A stretch of 64,000 nt of DNA, from NCBI GenBank assembly GCA_030737835.1, contig CM060853.1:18224895-18288894 (forward strand), in the 5' to 3' direction. A model generated the notes under the pieces. The model did no database searches and was not told the DNA's origin. It was given only the letters and a program-made list of their open reading frames with translations. The stretch is from Acorus gramineus (Eukaryota; Streptophyta; Magnoliopsida; Acorales; Acoraceae). Each line of letters begins with the position of its first letter. Position 1 is the stretch's first letter. A program made the translations under genes and the position numbers. This document shows, piece by piece, positions 27,405-39,200 of the stretch.

Positions 27405-27427
27405 AGGAGAGAGAGAGAGAGAGAGAG
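27405..27427. repeat. (GA)n tract in the ADF 5' leader
   Basis: About ten GA units on the plus strand, so CT-rich on the transcribed (minus) sense. Pyrimidine-rich leaders of this kind are common in plant 5' UTRs. Confidence 0.9.
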
Positions 27428-27624
27428 GCAAAAAGGAGAAACGAAAGGTTCAAGGAGGAGATCCTGAGAATGAGGGTTGGTTTTGATGGGTGGGGTTAGG
27501 GAGAGGAGGGGGAACATGAGAAGGGGAGAGATTTGAGGGGAGGAAACAAATGGGGGGAGTTATGGTTGGTTTGTGCCCATTCACGTCCTCGAAATTATTG
27601 GTTGTTGCCACGTTTCGGCAGTCC

Positions 27625-27631
27625 ATTTATA
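27625..27631 (-). promoter_or_regulatory. Probable TATA box of ADF
   Basis: The minus strand reads GGCTATAAATGGAC. It lies about 300 bp upstream of the ATG, which leaves room for a leader of roughly 270 bp holding the CT- and GCTA-rich tracts. Confidence 0.55.
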
Positions 27632-28132
27632 GCCAGCTTTTCAACTTTATCCAAACATGCCCTTGAATTAAACTTCTTACAATAGATGTATATTCTATGA
27701 CAGTTAGGCCTGTCATCGGGTCTGGGATCCGATTCAGACCTGATTACAAATATAATATATCTAATTCGATTTGGACCTGACTCGAGTTGAACCCGACCCG
27801 GCGGACTTACCCGAACAAACAAACTGGAATTTGATTTTTCTAAAAATCTCATCTTCTTTTGGGAGGTTGCGCTGTACAGAAAACTTCAGTTAAAAGAAAG
27901 TGAACTATCACTTACAAAAGACAAACATGATTTAGAGGAGATCCTAACTCGCTCTAGTTACAATATCTTCAAAAAGGAGTTGAACTATATCTACAAGTAA
28001 AAATTGATCCAAGTGTCACTGAAAGAATGTGTTCATATGTCATCAGTTGCTTGTTAAGACCCCCGGTGGCTGGTAATGGAGTTTGTATCACACAATCAAA
28101 GAGCAGTGTTGATTACATCACAAGGGTAATAT

Positions 28133-28410
28133 TGCTGTACAATTTTTTGTGCCAAATAATACACCAATACCATATAGTAATCGGATGTGTATTACAACAA
28201 TATTACCTTGAATTACTTCAAAAAAAAAAAACAATATTACCTTGAATTAGTATACAACAGAGAATTTTCAATCCAAGGAAGGTTAGCACTGTTGCTGTAC
28301 AATTTTTTGTGCAAAATAAGATACCGATACCATATAGCACGGATTAGTAATCGGATGTGTATTAGCACCAATCTTGCCTTGAATTAGTATACAACATAGA
28401 ACTTCTATCC
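28133..28410. repeat. Imperfect direct duplication downstream of the RNase H1-like gene
   Basis: Two units share TTGCTGTACAATTTTTTGTG, AGTAATCGGATGTGTATTA and CCTTGAATTAGTATACAAC, at about 28131-28290 and 28293-28410. The first also holds a short internal duplication of CAATATTACCTTGAATTA around an A-run. It is non-coding and may reach the 3' UTR of the gene ending at 28557. Confidence 0.8.
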
Positions 28411-28556
28411 AAGGAAGGGTACAGTTGGAGAGTTGAAATACCCTGCAAAAACAGACATATAGATGCATTAACTACATGTTATTAGGCATCATAAAGTCAG
28501 AAAGTACCAAATGAAAATTGTTTAGAAGCAACGATGATTTATTGCTGATGTCTACC

Positions 28557-31500
28557 TCAAAATCTGTAATCAGTAGATCTCGTGGCAAATTTTATGCATC
28601 CACCTGCCACAAACAAAAATCATTTATCATGATTGGATTCAGCTGATTTGAAAAGATACTAAAAAAATTAGAATCAGCCATTTTAAGAGGCAACAATTAA
28701 CCAATCTCATGCCATTTGATGGAGGGTTTTTGATATACATATCAAACAGAGAGTGACTGAAACTTTGTGTAACTTCCCTTGGAAGACAATATGCCCCCAT
28801 TCACAGGTAGGACACTGCATTCACAAACATGAATATAATCATGTTGTAGACTCTGTTCATCTATACTGTTTTTATAGAATGAAACATGAGTGAATGGGTG
28901 TGGAAATTCTCTGCCAAAAAAATGAGGAAAAACTTACAGGTGTATTAAAAGAAATAGATGTTGTCATTATTGAAAGAACAGTACAACTCATGCCAAGCTC
29001 TTTTTTTAAAATTTTGAAAAAGAGGCAGATGCTGCAGACCTTTTATAACTTAAGCATGAAGTTACAAATGTCTGAAAGTTAAAAAACAGAGAAGGGTAAG
29101 TAAACCAAAAACACAAGAAAATTCGGATACAAGAAGAGAGCATTGGAAAGACAGAGGAGGCAACAAAAGCCTTCTCAGTAGAGGAGGGCTCTACTACGAA
29201 GTTCTTGGACATCATGGGAAGCTAAAATTTGCAGATTCAAAATTTGTTCTTTCATCTAGCATGTTTCCTATTCAGAATCTATATTTCTCTCACTGTTTCA
29301 CTGTAACATAAAACTTAATCAATCAAATTCCTCACAATATCTCCATTTTCTCCATTTTAGTAAATATAACTGACCACACAACACCAACCTGTTAATTATA
29401 TTACACTCGGTAGCTATTGAATGTAAATGTTAATGCTAAAAGAAAGGAACTTGTCCAAGAAATTGTACAATGTTGAATATGCTGACTGACCTTGCAATTC
29501 AGTAGCTTCATACACCCATAATAGCTTATCAATGTGGCAAACCTATCAAAGTAATTACTGAATTAGCATTAACATACCTATGAATGCGAATGGATTTGTC
29601 TCAAAGGTCACTTACCATACCCACTTGGCAGACAATAAGATATTTGAACTTTTTCATCAATTCATTTGCAGCCTCCACCAGATCAAATGATTTCTCTTTG
29701 AGAGAAACATGATCTTGCTTCATCACAAAAAAATATCATTGCAAGGAAAATGAAATATTATAGAAATCAAAGTCCTGTATATGTTTCAAAATTAGTATAT
29801 TCCGTAAGTAAACTATGCTGGAAGAAGTTATCATGAAAAAAATGTGACAATGCATATTAAGGAATCATTATTTGTAAAAGATATTATCTGCCAGTTAAGA
29901 GCCAAAAAAAAAAAAAAGAATTTCCAAGTTTCACACTCATTTCAAGTTGTGTGTTTCAAAAAGTTATTCACGTTGATCAAGAAAGATTTATAATTCTATA
30001 GTAGCAACAGGCATATATTCAAGCAGTTTAATAAGTATTCTCACAGGAATAACAAGAAACTCCAGTACTTCTACTGGGCCATCCAAAACACAGATTAACA
30101 CGATTTTTTTTTTTTATTTTTTACAAAAAGTGCTTTTATCATATGCTGTCCTTAAGTCACAGCTGATGACTCCTATTGGCATTCTTATTTTCAAGTCTAG
30201 ATGAGAATCATTCAAAAGGATGGGAGGTAGATAAGAGAATAAAGATGAGTAAACTGGAATACTTGCTCCATAGGGATTACACCAGGAGTCTAAGTTCCAA
30301 CAAGAATGTACTTCACCCACTGATTCTCCTTATATTGCCTAGTACTAGTATAACACATATTGGTACTTTTATATAGTATAAAATTTAATTAAAATAGTTC
30401 AGACTGAAGATTAATTTATGAGATCAGTATAAAGTATTTTTATGGTGCAAGCATCAAGCATTATTGAGTCCACTATTATATGAACCTAAAAAATGCTTTA
30501 AATCTGATCTCATTCAGTATGCCACCCCAACTTTGGGGCAGATGTCCTCCATTCTGATTGTTCAATTGTACAATGAACTGTGTTAAAATAGATAGATCGA
30601 GTGTAACTGAGCATATACAATTAATGAATTAAACTAAGAAAACTTTTGGTCGATCAGTACTCAGTAGACATTTTTTGTCTGGATCATGTGCTTGTAGATG
30701 CAATAGCACATAAATAGACATACATTGATTGCATCGAAATTTCCGATTACACGTAGATGTTGTATTCCCCTCGTCAGAGACAGCTTCATCCCAATGATAA
30801 ATGCATGAAGATTTGCCAATTCCATGGGAATGTTACCTAGCCCCATCATTGCTTTGCATACCTGCAACCAGCGATGTTAACATGTATTATACTTCCCCAA
30901 CTTTCTGTGAACATCCTAATCATATTTTCATGTTTATATCATAGACAGTACCAAAATATCATCAGGCATCCACAATACAATTCCAGCTCCAGCTTTACCA
31001 ACGTAGCCTCTGGATATCCCCACAAACTCCAGTGTATAGAATTTCTACAAGATAAGAAATCCTGTATTTAGAACATTCATTTAATTAAACAAGTTCAATT
31101 CCAATGAAATTGACAAAATCATTTTTTTTTTCTTAATACTGCAGATAGGTAGATATTTTGAGGATCATTACATTTAAATACCTCGGGTCGACAGCTCCAT
31201 TTCTAGTCCTGATAGTCTGCATCCCAAGATATGCAAACAAATGATCTTTAGATTGAAAATGCAGTAGATCATTAACTTCATCATACTCATAATAGTCCTC
31301 ACTGGATATCTGAAACATGATGAATGACCAATTGATTCAAAACAAAGATCAGTCACTATGGGGTGTGAAAAGTTCAGAATGCAAACATGTAAACATATTA
31401 AGTTTCAGCATGGCTTAACGAAAGCAACATAATCAGCACTATGAACATACAAGGTTAACTACTTGTAGGTAGAATTTAATGTAAGGCTGGATAGAAGTGC

Positions 31501-32995
31501 AATGAGATAAATGACACTTCAATCTCAGCTAGCTGTTTGAGATGATGCAAAAGAGTATAATCCAGTAACAACGAAAACATAGACATCATTACCTCTTCCC
31601 CCTCAGGTTTAGTGTCTTTGAAGAAAAAATAGCTACTTCCATTTGAAGCTTCAGCATCCACATCCTTTGCAGGCTCCCAGTTGTCAAGAATTAGAACACA
31701 CAATTCGGACAGTGATGTAAATCGCTTATAACAGCTTTTCACTTCCGTTTTTTCCTGAAATCCATAAGATTACAAAACAAGGTAAGAAATCACTCTGACA
31801 AAAAGTTCCACATGCTTTCTTCATTGGTAATTAGTACAAACACTCAGGCCTGATCGAAGAATAAACCTATGTTTAAAAAAAGGATTAATATATCGAAAAT
31901 AACACACTTTCCTTCCTTGCATCATTTCAATTTTCTGCAACTAACAATACCACATGCACTGCATTTCATCTCATAACCTGTTTCTCTTCCTCTTTTCCTT
32001 TATTTGAATATTTGCTTCTATATTCTGGATTTTCTAACCTTGAAAGTTTTTTAGATGAATGTACTTTAATAAGCATGCATACACCTGAAAGTGTGACATC
32101 CTTTTGTGGGCAAGGGACTAAAAACAGTTCTTTGATTTCAAAATGAAACTTCAATTGTTACAAGAAACTTAAAAGATAGATAATACATGATGTTATCACC
32201 AATTGATCACATCAATTCTAAATCCATAAGACATTGTAAATCGGATACAGTAAGCTACTAGTTACCACTAACTAGGATCACAACTATTTGGGCTTGAAAA
32301 AAGAATGAAATTGATTTCGATCAGAAAATCAACAAACATAAATTTCAAAGCCAAAACTTGATCCAGACACTGCCCAAGCACCAACCATAACAGATAATTA
32401 GAAACACTAAACACCGACAAGTAATACGAAGCACAGGGAATTCAAACTGATGCCAACTCCTTCAAAATCAAGATCCACAAGCATCTAACCCTAAAAAAAA
32501 AAAAAAAATCTCTTACACAATCAGAGTCTTCAACAGGGATAAAATCAACACAACCTCCAGAGCCGCAACAAATCTGAGAATCATCATCACATGTTGTACC
32601 TGTACCACTCGCCCCCTTTACCACATACAAAATAAGATTTTTTTTTTATATATAAAAAAAAGTTCATCAAACAATTCAAATCCCATAAAACAAAAAACAA
32701 TAACCACCTCATCGCAATCCACATCTGCGCCCCTACTCATAGAGAATGCGGAGATATAACACTCTGCTTCGGCGACGGTGTCGAACCCCTTGTATTTATT
32801 TCCCGGGAATCCATTCACCTGCACCGAATAAAAAACAAATCCTATTTAGACTACCGACCAATTAAAAAAAAAAAAAAATTGAAATTCGGAGGAACATCAG
32901 AGGACCTGTTCGCTGCACTTTTCCCAGGAGGAGTAGATGCCGGGATTTCGACCCCTGGCGACGGCGTAAACGCACTTTCTCCTTCTTTTCCCCAT
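28557..32995 (-). CDS. RNase H1-like protein: hybrid-binding domain plus degenerate RNase H fold
   Basis: My exon model: 32995-32906, 32818-32708, 32615-32517, 31754-31593, 31309-31172, 31044-30952, 30861-30724, 29717-29616, 29542-29491, 28603-28557. It sums to 1032 bp (343 aa plus stop) with all GT/AG junctions. The first two exons form the RNase H1 N-terminal hybrid-binding domain (VYAVARGRNPGIYSSWEKC, then VNGFPGNKYKGFDTVAEAE), which in the family grips RNA/DNA hybrids. Exons 3-5 are an acidic, low-similarity linker. Exons 6-7 are the RNase H fold (LEFVGISRGYVGKAGAGIVL; NIPMELANLHAFIIGMKLSL; LRVIGNFDAIN). Family members read LEFDGAS and V-GDS, so the first and third catalytic Asp appear as Val and Asn, while the Glu in MEL remains. 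The last three exons are less certain. The start is the Met of MGKRRRKC; an upstream Met in another frame does not read into the domain. Confidence 0.72.
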
Positions 32996-33374
32996 CGGCC
33001 GTAGTTTGTATTTGATGAAGCTTTGGAGATTGTGCGGTTCAAAGCGGGCATGGCGGCGTTGAAGATGATTTGATAACGCAAAAGGAGGAGATCGAACGCG
33101 GAAAGCAAAAGCTGGGGGCTTTGTAAAAGAAAAAGGAAGGTATGGAAGAAGGAAAGGAAGGGACTTCCACCATTTGAAAAAGGTAGCTCTGCTTTTGTAC
33201 GGGAAAAGGAAAACCCAAAAAAAAAAAAGGATTTCTAACGGTAGGGTGGTTCATTATCATCAGTAATTATATTTTTTGCTTTCGCATAACTATTAATTAA
33301 TAAACTGTTATACATTGACATGAATCCTAGATGATTTAATTCGTGGGCAATTAGCAAAAATAACATAGTTTAAA

Positions 33375-34271
33375 GGGAAAAATCCATATAACCCCCTATA
33401 ATTTGGCCTAAATCCATATAACCCCCTGCAATCTTCATAAATCCATATAACTCCCTGTAATCACCCCACTATATCCAAAAAACCCCTCCGTTTGTCTTCC
33501 GTCCGTCTGTTTAACGGGGCAGGGGGTTATATGGATTTATGACAGATTACAGGGGGTTATATGGATTTTTCTCTTCTTTTTTTTTTTAATTTTCTTTATA
33601 TGTGGTTTAAAAATTTAGCTGTTTAACATTTACTTTTGAATTTTTTTCAAGATACCACGCACCTTTAATTTTAATAAAAGAAAAAGGATTATTCAGATCA
33701 TAAACACATATAAGATCACCCACCAAAGAGATAGAAGTAAAAGAGATATATGCTTTTTCTTTTGGTATTTCAAAAAAGAACTAAAAACTACTCCTCCACG
33801 TACAGTTTATCCCCAACAAAATTCATTCATGACACCAACACAAGAGGTGCCCTAAGATTTAATAAAAAACATAATTCGCATTTTTTAAAATTTGTTGGTT
33901 AATGTTACACACTTTTTGTTACAAAATTCATTCTCTTTTACTTCTATCTCTTTGGTGGGTAATCTTGTATGTGTTTATAATCTGAATAACCCTTTTTCTT
34001 TTATTAAAATTAAAGGTGCGTGGTATCTTGAAAAAAAATTCAAAACTAAATGTTAAATAGTCCAATTTTTAAATCACACGTAAATAAAATTAAAAAAAAA
34101 GAGAAAAATCCATATAACCCCCTGTAATCTGCCATAAATCCATATAACCCCCTGCCCCGTTAAACAGATGGACAGAAGGTAGACGGAGGGGGTTTTAAGG
34201 ATATAGAGGGGTGATTACAGGGGGTTATATGGATTTAGGCCAAATTATAGGGGGTTATATGGATTTTTCCC
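33375..34271. mobile_element. Mutator-like foldback element with about 390-bp arms
   Basis: The ends GGGAAAAATCC and GGATTTTTCCC are flanked by identical 9-bp TAGTTTAAA (33366-33374 and 34272-34280). The left arm (about 33375-33765) and right arm (about 33885-34271) are inverted copies across nearly their whole length, around a short unpaired centre. Each arm end carries repeated AAATCCATATAACCCCCTG motifs, subterminal repeats that a transposase could bind. There is no coding sequence. It starts about 380 bp upstream of the RNase H1-like start codon. Confidence 0.9.
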
Positions 34272-34974
34272 TAGTTTAAATCAATATTAGCAAAAATAGC
34301 ACCGGATGAGAAATATTTGTAAAAACTAGCACCGGTCAACGCTAATCATTTTTTTTTTTTTTTACACTAGAGGCATGGGTTTGGATTCTCTACTTGTTTT
34401 TCTATACTTGTTTTGTGCTTTGATCAATCAGACGGTTATAAATTCATCAAACAAATGGATCCATTTATCTATTCATGATTTGATGTATTTATAACCGTTT
34501 AATTTTAATTGTGCTGATGTGGCAATCCCACAATAAAAGTCAAGTAAGATAAAAGTATTAAAAAACAAGCAGAGGATTTAAACTCAGCACCCTCTAGTGA
34601 TTTTGTATTTTAAAGGATTTATTTATTTGATTAAATTTAATAGACTCATATTGAAGGAGAAAATCATAGAAGATTTTTAAGAATAGGACTTTTAATTTGA
34701 TGGAGAAATATATAAAAAAATATTATTTTTTTAGTCACTCAAATTTAATTAAAAAATTTAATCGATCAATAGCAACAAATTTTCCATGATTTTCTCTCGT
34801 AACAAAGATATATGAGTCATTAAAATTTAATTAAATAGTTGATAAAAAAATCTCAGCCATTAATATTGAATTAAAGGAGAAGAAGTAATGATCTCGAACA
34901 AAAAAAAATAACAAACCATATATGTAGCCACATCTAGAATTTTAAGAAAATTTGCTACCAAAAAATATAAGTAT

Positions 34975-35065
34975 ATAACCCATGGATTCGTTAGGCTACC
35001 AGCCTAGCGGCGGTGATCGAACACCTTCCCCTTGAGGAGACATAGGTTCTAAGTCTTTTTATAAT
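34975..35065 (+). mobile_element. tRNA-derived SINE head candidate
   Basis: An A-box-like AGCCTAGCGGCGGTGATCG is followed by a B-box-like TAGGTTCTAAGTC at tRNA-like spacing. The GC content is higher than the AT-rich flanks. The 3' extent and target duplication are not clear, and a full cloverleaf is not formed. Confidence 0.4.
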
Positions 35066-35350
35066 TTGCAGAACTAAAAGTATTTGTATGTACAACTGTT
35101 TGTGTTGATTTTTGTTAGCTTATGCTATATGTTTATGAGATGTGATAATCTCAATATTTATAGTAGGAAAAAATGATACATTCATACCCTATTACAACCC
35201 CAATTGTAATTCAACTGTTTTTTTTTTTTTTCTTAAATCATATACTCTTCCATTAAAATACATGATGTTATATGAAATAAAATATATTCTGAAATACATT
35301 AATATATATTTTTTTTTCACTTTGAAAAAATGAAAAAAAAAATTAATCCA

Positions 35351-35415
35351 TACACTATATGATAGAACCCTATATATCATTATAGCGCAGTATATGCTAT
35401 ACTATCATAGTGTAT
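35351..35415. repeat. AT-rich imperfect hairpin
   Basis: The left arm ACACTATATGATAG pairs with the right arm CTATCATAGTGT around a loop of about 37 bp that is itself partly self-complementary (AGTATATGCTATACT). It may be a short MITE or a cruciform-prone site. Confidence 0.6.
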
Positions 35416-36239
35416 AAGGCTGAGCACTCTTTCTAGTGTTAACAGTGGTTTGTCCCACCGTAAGGGATAGTATCCTTGTAATTAAACAAATCCATCTCAA
35501 ATTTGATTAAAACAACAGCACCAAGTACCTAACCCCAATCAATACGTGCAGGCCACAAGGAGGTTTCATCTTCTTTGAGTTGGAACTTCTTTTGTTCATG
35601 CTCTCTGTGTTCTCCATCATTTCCTACACTTTGCTTATCTGTTTTTGCTTGATAATGCAGGAGAAGTGAGTTCATGGTCTGTTGTGTTTGAACTGATAGT
35701 GGATACCCGATGTTCATAGTTGGTAAAATCATAAATATTTTCTGGTGGCTCAATCCAGGCATTTTGTACTTCCAGTTTGGCAATCCAAGTTAGATCTATC
35801 AGCACTAAAGAGTGGCTATCTTTATAAACTGTGGTGGAGGCATTAGCATGCCTATGTAAACTGTCAATAAATGAATTTCAAAGAGAGAAAGCAAAACAAC
35901 CAAAATTCAACATATTGAAATATGATGAAACTCAACTGGAAATACCTGAAATTTTTTTTTTTTTGGTGGATTTATGAAATATAATTACACACAACACATC
36001 ACCTGAAAACACATAACTTGGTAACATTGATATGCTCAACACAGTTGAACAAGTTTATGACTTAGCTGTTTACAGTTGCTGACAGCATATCATCGTGTCG
36101 TAGACACATCATGCATATAATAAGTGTGGCATTTGGTTTATACAGCATATGGAAAACAATGGGTGTGTTATTTGACAGTGAGTTTCAGACGTACAATCAC
36201 ACGAGACAGGCTTGTTAAAGCATAAATTCTCCGAAACAG

Positions 36240-39200
36240 TCACAGCTTCGATGGCAACATGGACTTCACGCCAGATTGTGACTTGTAATCAGGAGCTGAA
36301 GCTTTCATGCCATGTAACCTCGCTTTCGCAGTGTAAAGAAGCTCATGAACATCCTCAAAATGGGGACTCGTTGCAGTTTTCAAATCTTCTATCCACTGTA
36401 GGATTCTCTTGTGTGGCCCAAGTACTCGGTCACGGTCCTTCTCATCCAGCACCTAAAGCAGGTAGTCAATTGAGTAATATTAAATCATATTACTTGTATG
36501 AAATGATAATCTAATAACAAATCATTTAAGAGATAACAACCTAGACTGAACAAAATATTCTTAGCTTCACCCCTCATTGGGTTTCCAGTTTCAAAACGTG
36601 TCTTGATGTGTAAAAGTTGTGCTTAGATATTAGCACAGCCTATCTTGTAGACGCGTTTAAAGCCATGAGTCCAATGAGAGGCAAAGAGGGTAATATCTTG
36701 GATAAGTGTGGAGCATTACACTGATATCACCTGAATGGTTTAGGAAAGGCATCAAAGATGGTAAATCATTGTGGAACAGAACTTGAATATTTGAACTTGC
36801 AACCCTAAACCCAAATTCTGGAAGTTTTTTTTTTTGAAGTTGAATCTATGCCTATGAAAAACTAACAGGTCAGATGAACCTAACAGGAATAAAGGACATG
36901 CATTCTGACTATTTTTCAAGGGATGGAAGAGTCTAAGAGAATGGTTATACACAAGACCAATTTGGTACAACATAATTAATAACTAATTTGCAGAACACAA
37001 GACTTTTATATGCACTTTGTATGCTCTCGGTCAACATGCAGTCAAGCATGGACAGCGGGTCACCTACTTTGAACACACAGATCAAAGTACATAGGAAAAA
37101 ATCGATGTAGCTCCCTGGAAACTTATAAAAATAAAAAAAGTCTCTGTAAAATTGATAAATCCCCTCAGGTCCCTATCTTCGTAGACCATATTTAATTTAG
37201 TCCCTATAACTAACCAGATGTGTAGTTAACCCTAACCATGCATGGTAAATTGCCGTCATACCCTTTTAAAATTTAGGAAAAAATCAATATAACTCCCTGA
37301 AAACTTATGAAAATCGAAAAAAGTCCCCGTAAAATTTAAAAATCGTCTTAACTCTCTGAAATCTTCTTAAAATCATAAAAAGTCCATGTGCTTATCTAAA
37401 AGTATATATTGATTTATTTAAATTTTATTAAACAAATTATAGTTTTACAATCAAGGTGTTTTGCTTTTCGTTGCCAGTAAATTTGAGTTGAAAATGTATT
37501 ATAGAATTTTAATTTGGTTTTTAAATTGTTTTGTCTGATTTTGCAATGGAGTTGATGAAGCTGTAATATTTTTTTTTTGTTCGGTATATGTGATGAGATT
37601 GAAAAAGTGAAAATGTTGAAAAAGGACTTGATTTTGTAAATCAAATGAAGTTGAACGGCTATTTTTTTTACATTTGATGATGACATTTTAAGAGATGAGG
37701 ATGTTGAAAAATGACGGGAGTATTTTTGTCTTATAAAATGACTAAATCAAATTTTATAAAGTTTGTAGGAACTGAATCCGATTTTAGTAAGTTTCTAGGG
37801 ACTTATTTCGATATACTTTTGATCAGAGGACTACATTCGTTAACCATATACACTTTATGGGAACCTAGGACGATTTTCTGATTTTAGAGAAACTTTTTGT
37901 GATTTTAAGAAGATTTCAGGGAGTTAAGAAGATTTTTCCCAATTTTATAATATTTATGAAGCATGATATGCTTTGATTTAAAACATGCAGGTACTATACT
38001 TTTCAGGAAATCAACAGGCATGAATATGCTTACTGCTAATTGCATAATTTCACAAACAAGGCTGAGATCCGCAATAGATGGCTGATGACTTCCGAGTAAG
38101 AATTTTGCATTGTCTTTCAGCCAAATTGATTCAATTTTTGAGAGAGACGAGCTTAGAAGTTTCTCCCCTTCCTTGGCTGCTTGTGGGTTCAACTGACGGC
38201 CAAGAAAAGGTGCTAGAACAGTATTCTGAACGAAAGTAACTGCACAGAGTTGAGAAAGAAGCATTGGAAATCAACAACTGACCAACTAAGTCATGCCTTG
38301 TGAGAAAAAAATAGACCATTAAATGATTGACTAAGAACTAGTGAAAACACAAGATAAACATGTGAAGAAAAACTAGTGCAACATACCATTATTAGATGGA
38401 AAATCAAATGAATGAAAGAAAGAATAACAACAGATCACAGAGACCGAAATCTGTTCTATCAAATTATTGCAAGCAATACTAATTGGAAAATCTATGTTAC
38501 ACATTCATACGTTTCCCACATGGGTTATTGAAGTAAAAAATATATGGCAAGCCAAAAACAGCCTAACAAAAAAAGCATATGACATCATCTCAGCATAAGC
38601 ATCCAGTTTGTCTCAACATAACTGAACTATCCCAAACACTTGAATTAGCTCTCCATGACATTTGAGGTAAATTCTACAACCACTTGTCAACTTGAAATTA
38701 GATTACCCATGATTTAGGTCAAGGGGGCCGTAATACACCAGCTAATGGGCATGAGGGTGTCTTCTGTTTTCAAGGATTGATACCAAACTACAAAATTGGA
38801 ATCAACCATTGAAGAAACAATGAAAAAAGGAAAACAAGAAGCAAAAGTTTAAGTTTATGTAATTGGATGTAGTTCGCCTTTAAGCATGAGAGGCAAAGAG
38901 AACATTTTCTCATCTTGGAACTTTGTGATATTTCCATTCTGATTATACTTGCTCTCCTTTAAGAACACTGAATAGCCGGGAAAAGTATTAGAATCTTTTA
39001 ATATATGAATACATCAGACCCACATGACTTCATTTCGAACAGAGGTCCACGCATGTGCATGTACTCATTCTAGAAAATGCAAACACAATGCTACACAGAC
39101 ATGTCCTTCCATACATGGATGCAAATGTACATAACCAGACCCAAAAATATCTATGCATGAGTTGCTTCTGGACCAACAAACATAAAAGGACATCCTAGAA

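Larger units (their letters stand above)
32996..36239. other. Spacer between RNase H1-like gene and GSTT
   Basis: It contains the promoter side of the RNase H1-like gene, a long foldback element (33375-34271), a SINE candidate (34975-35065), an AT-rich hairpin (35351-35415) and otherwise low-complexity AT-rich sequence. Apart from possible GSTT 3' UTR near 36100-36239, I see no gene. Confidence 0.65.

Noticed and set aside
28894-29082. 62-codon frame in the RNase H1-like gene's last intron
   Set aside because: It is short and low in complexity, lies on the opposite strand inside an intron, and has no domain.
32851-33108. Alternative frame MPALNRTISKASS over exon 1 of the RNase H1-like gene
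   Set aside because: It does not encode the hybrid-binding domain and fails to join to exon 2. The other frame from 32995 gives YAVARGRNPGIYSSW and splices cleanly.
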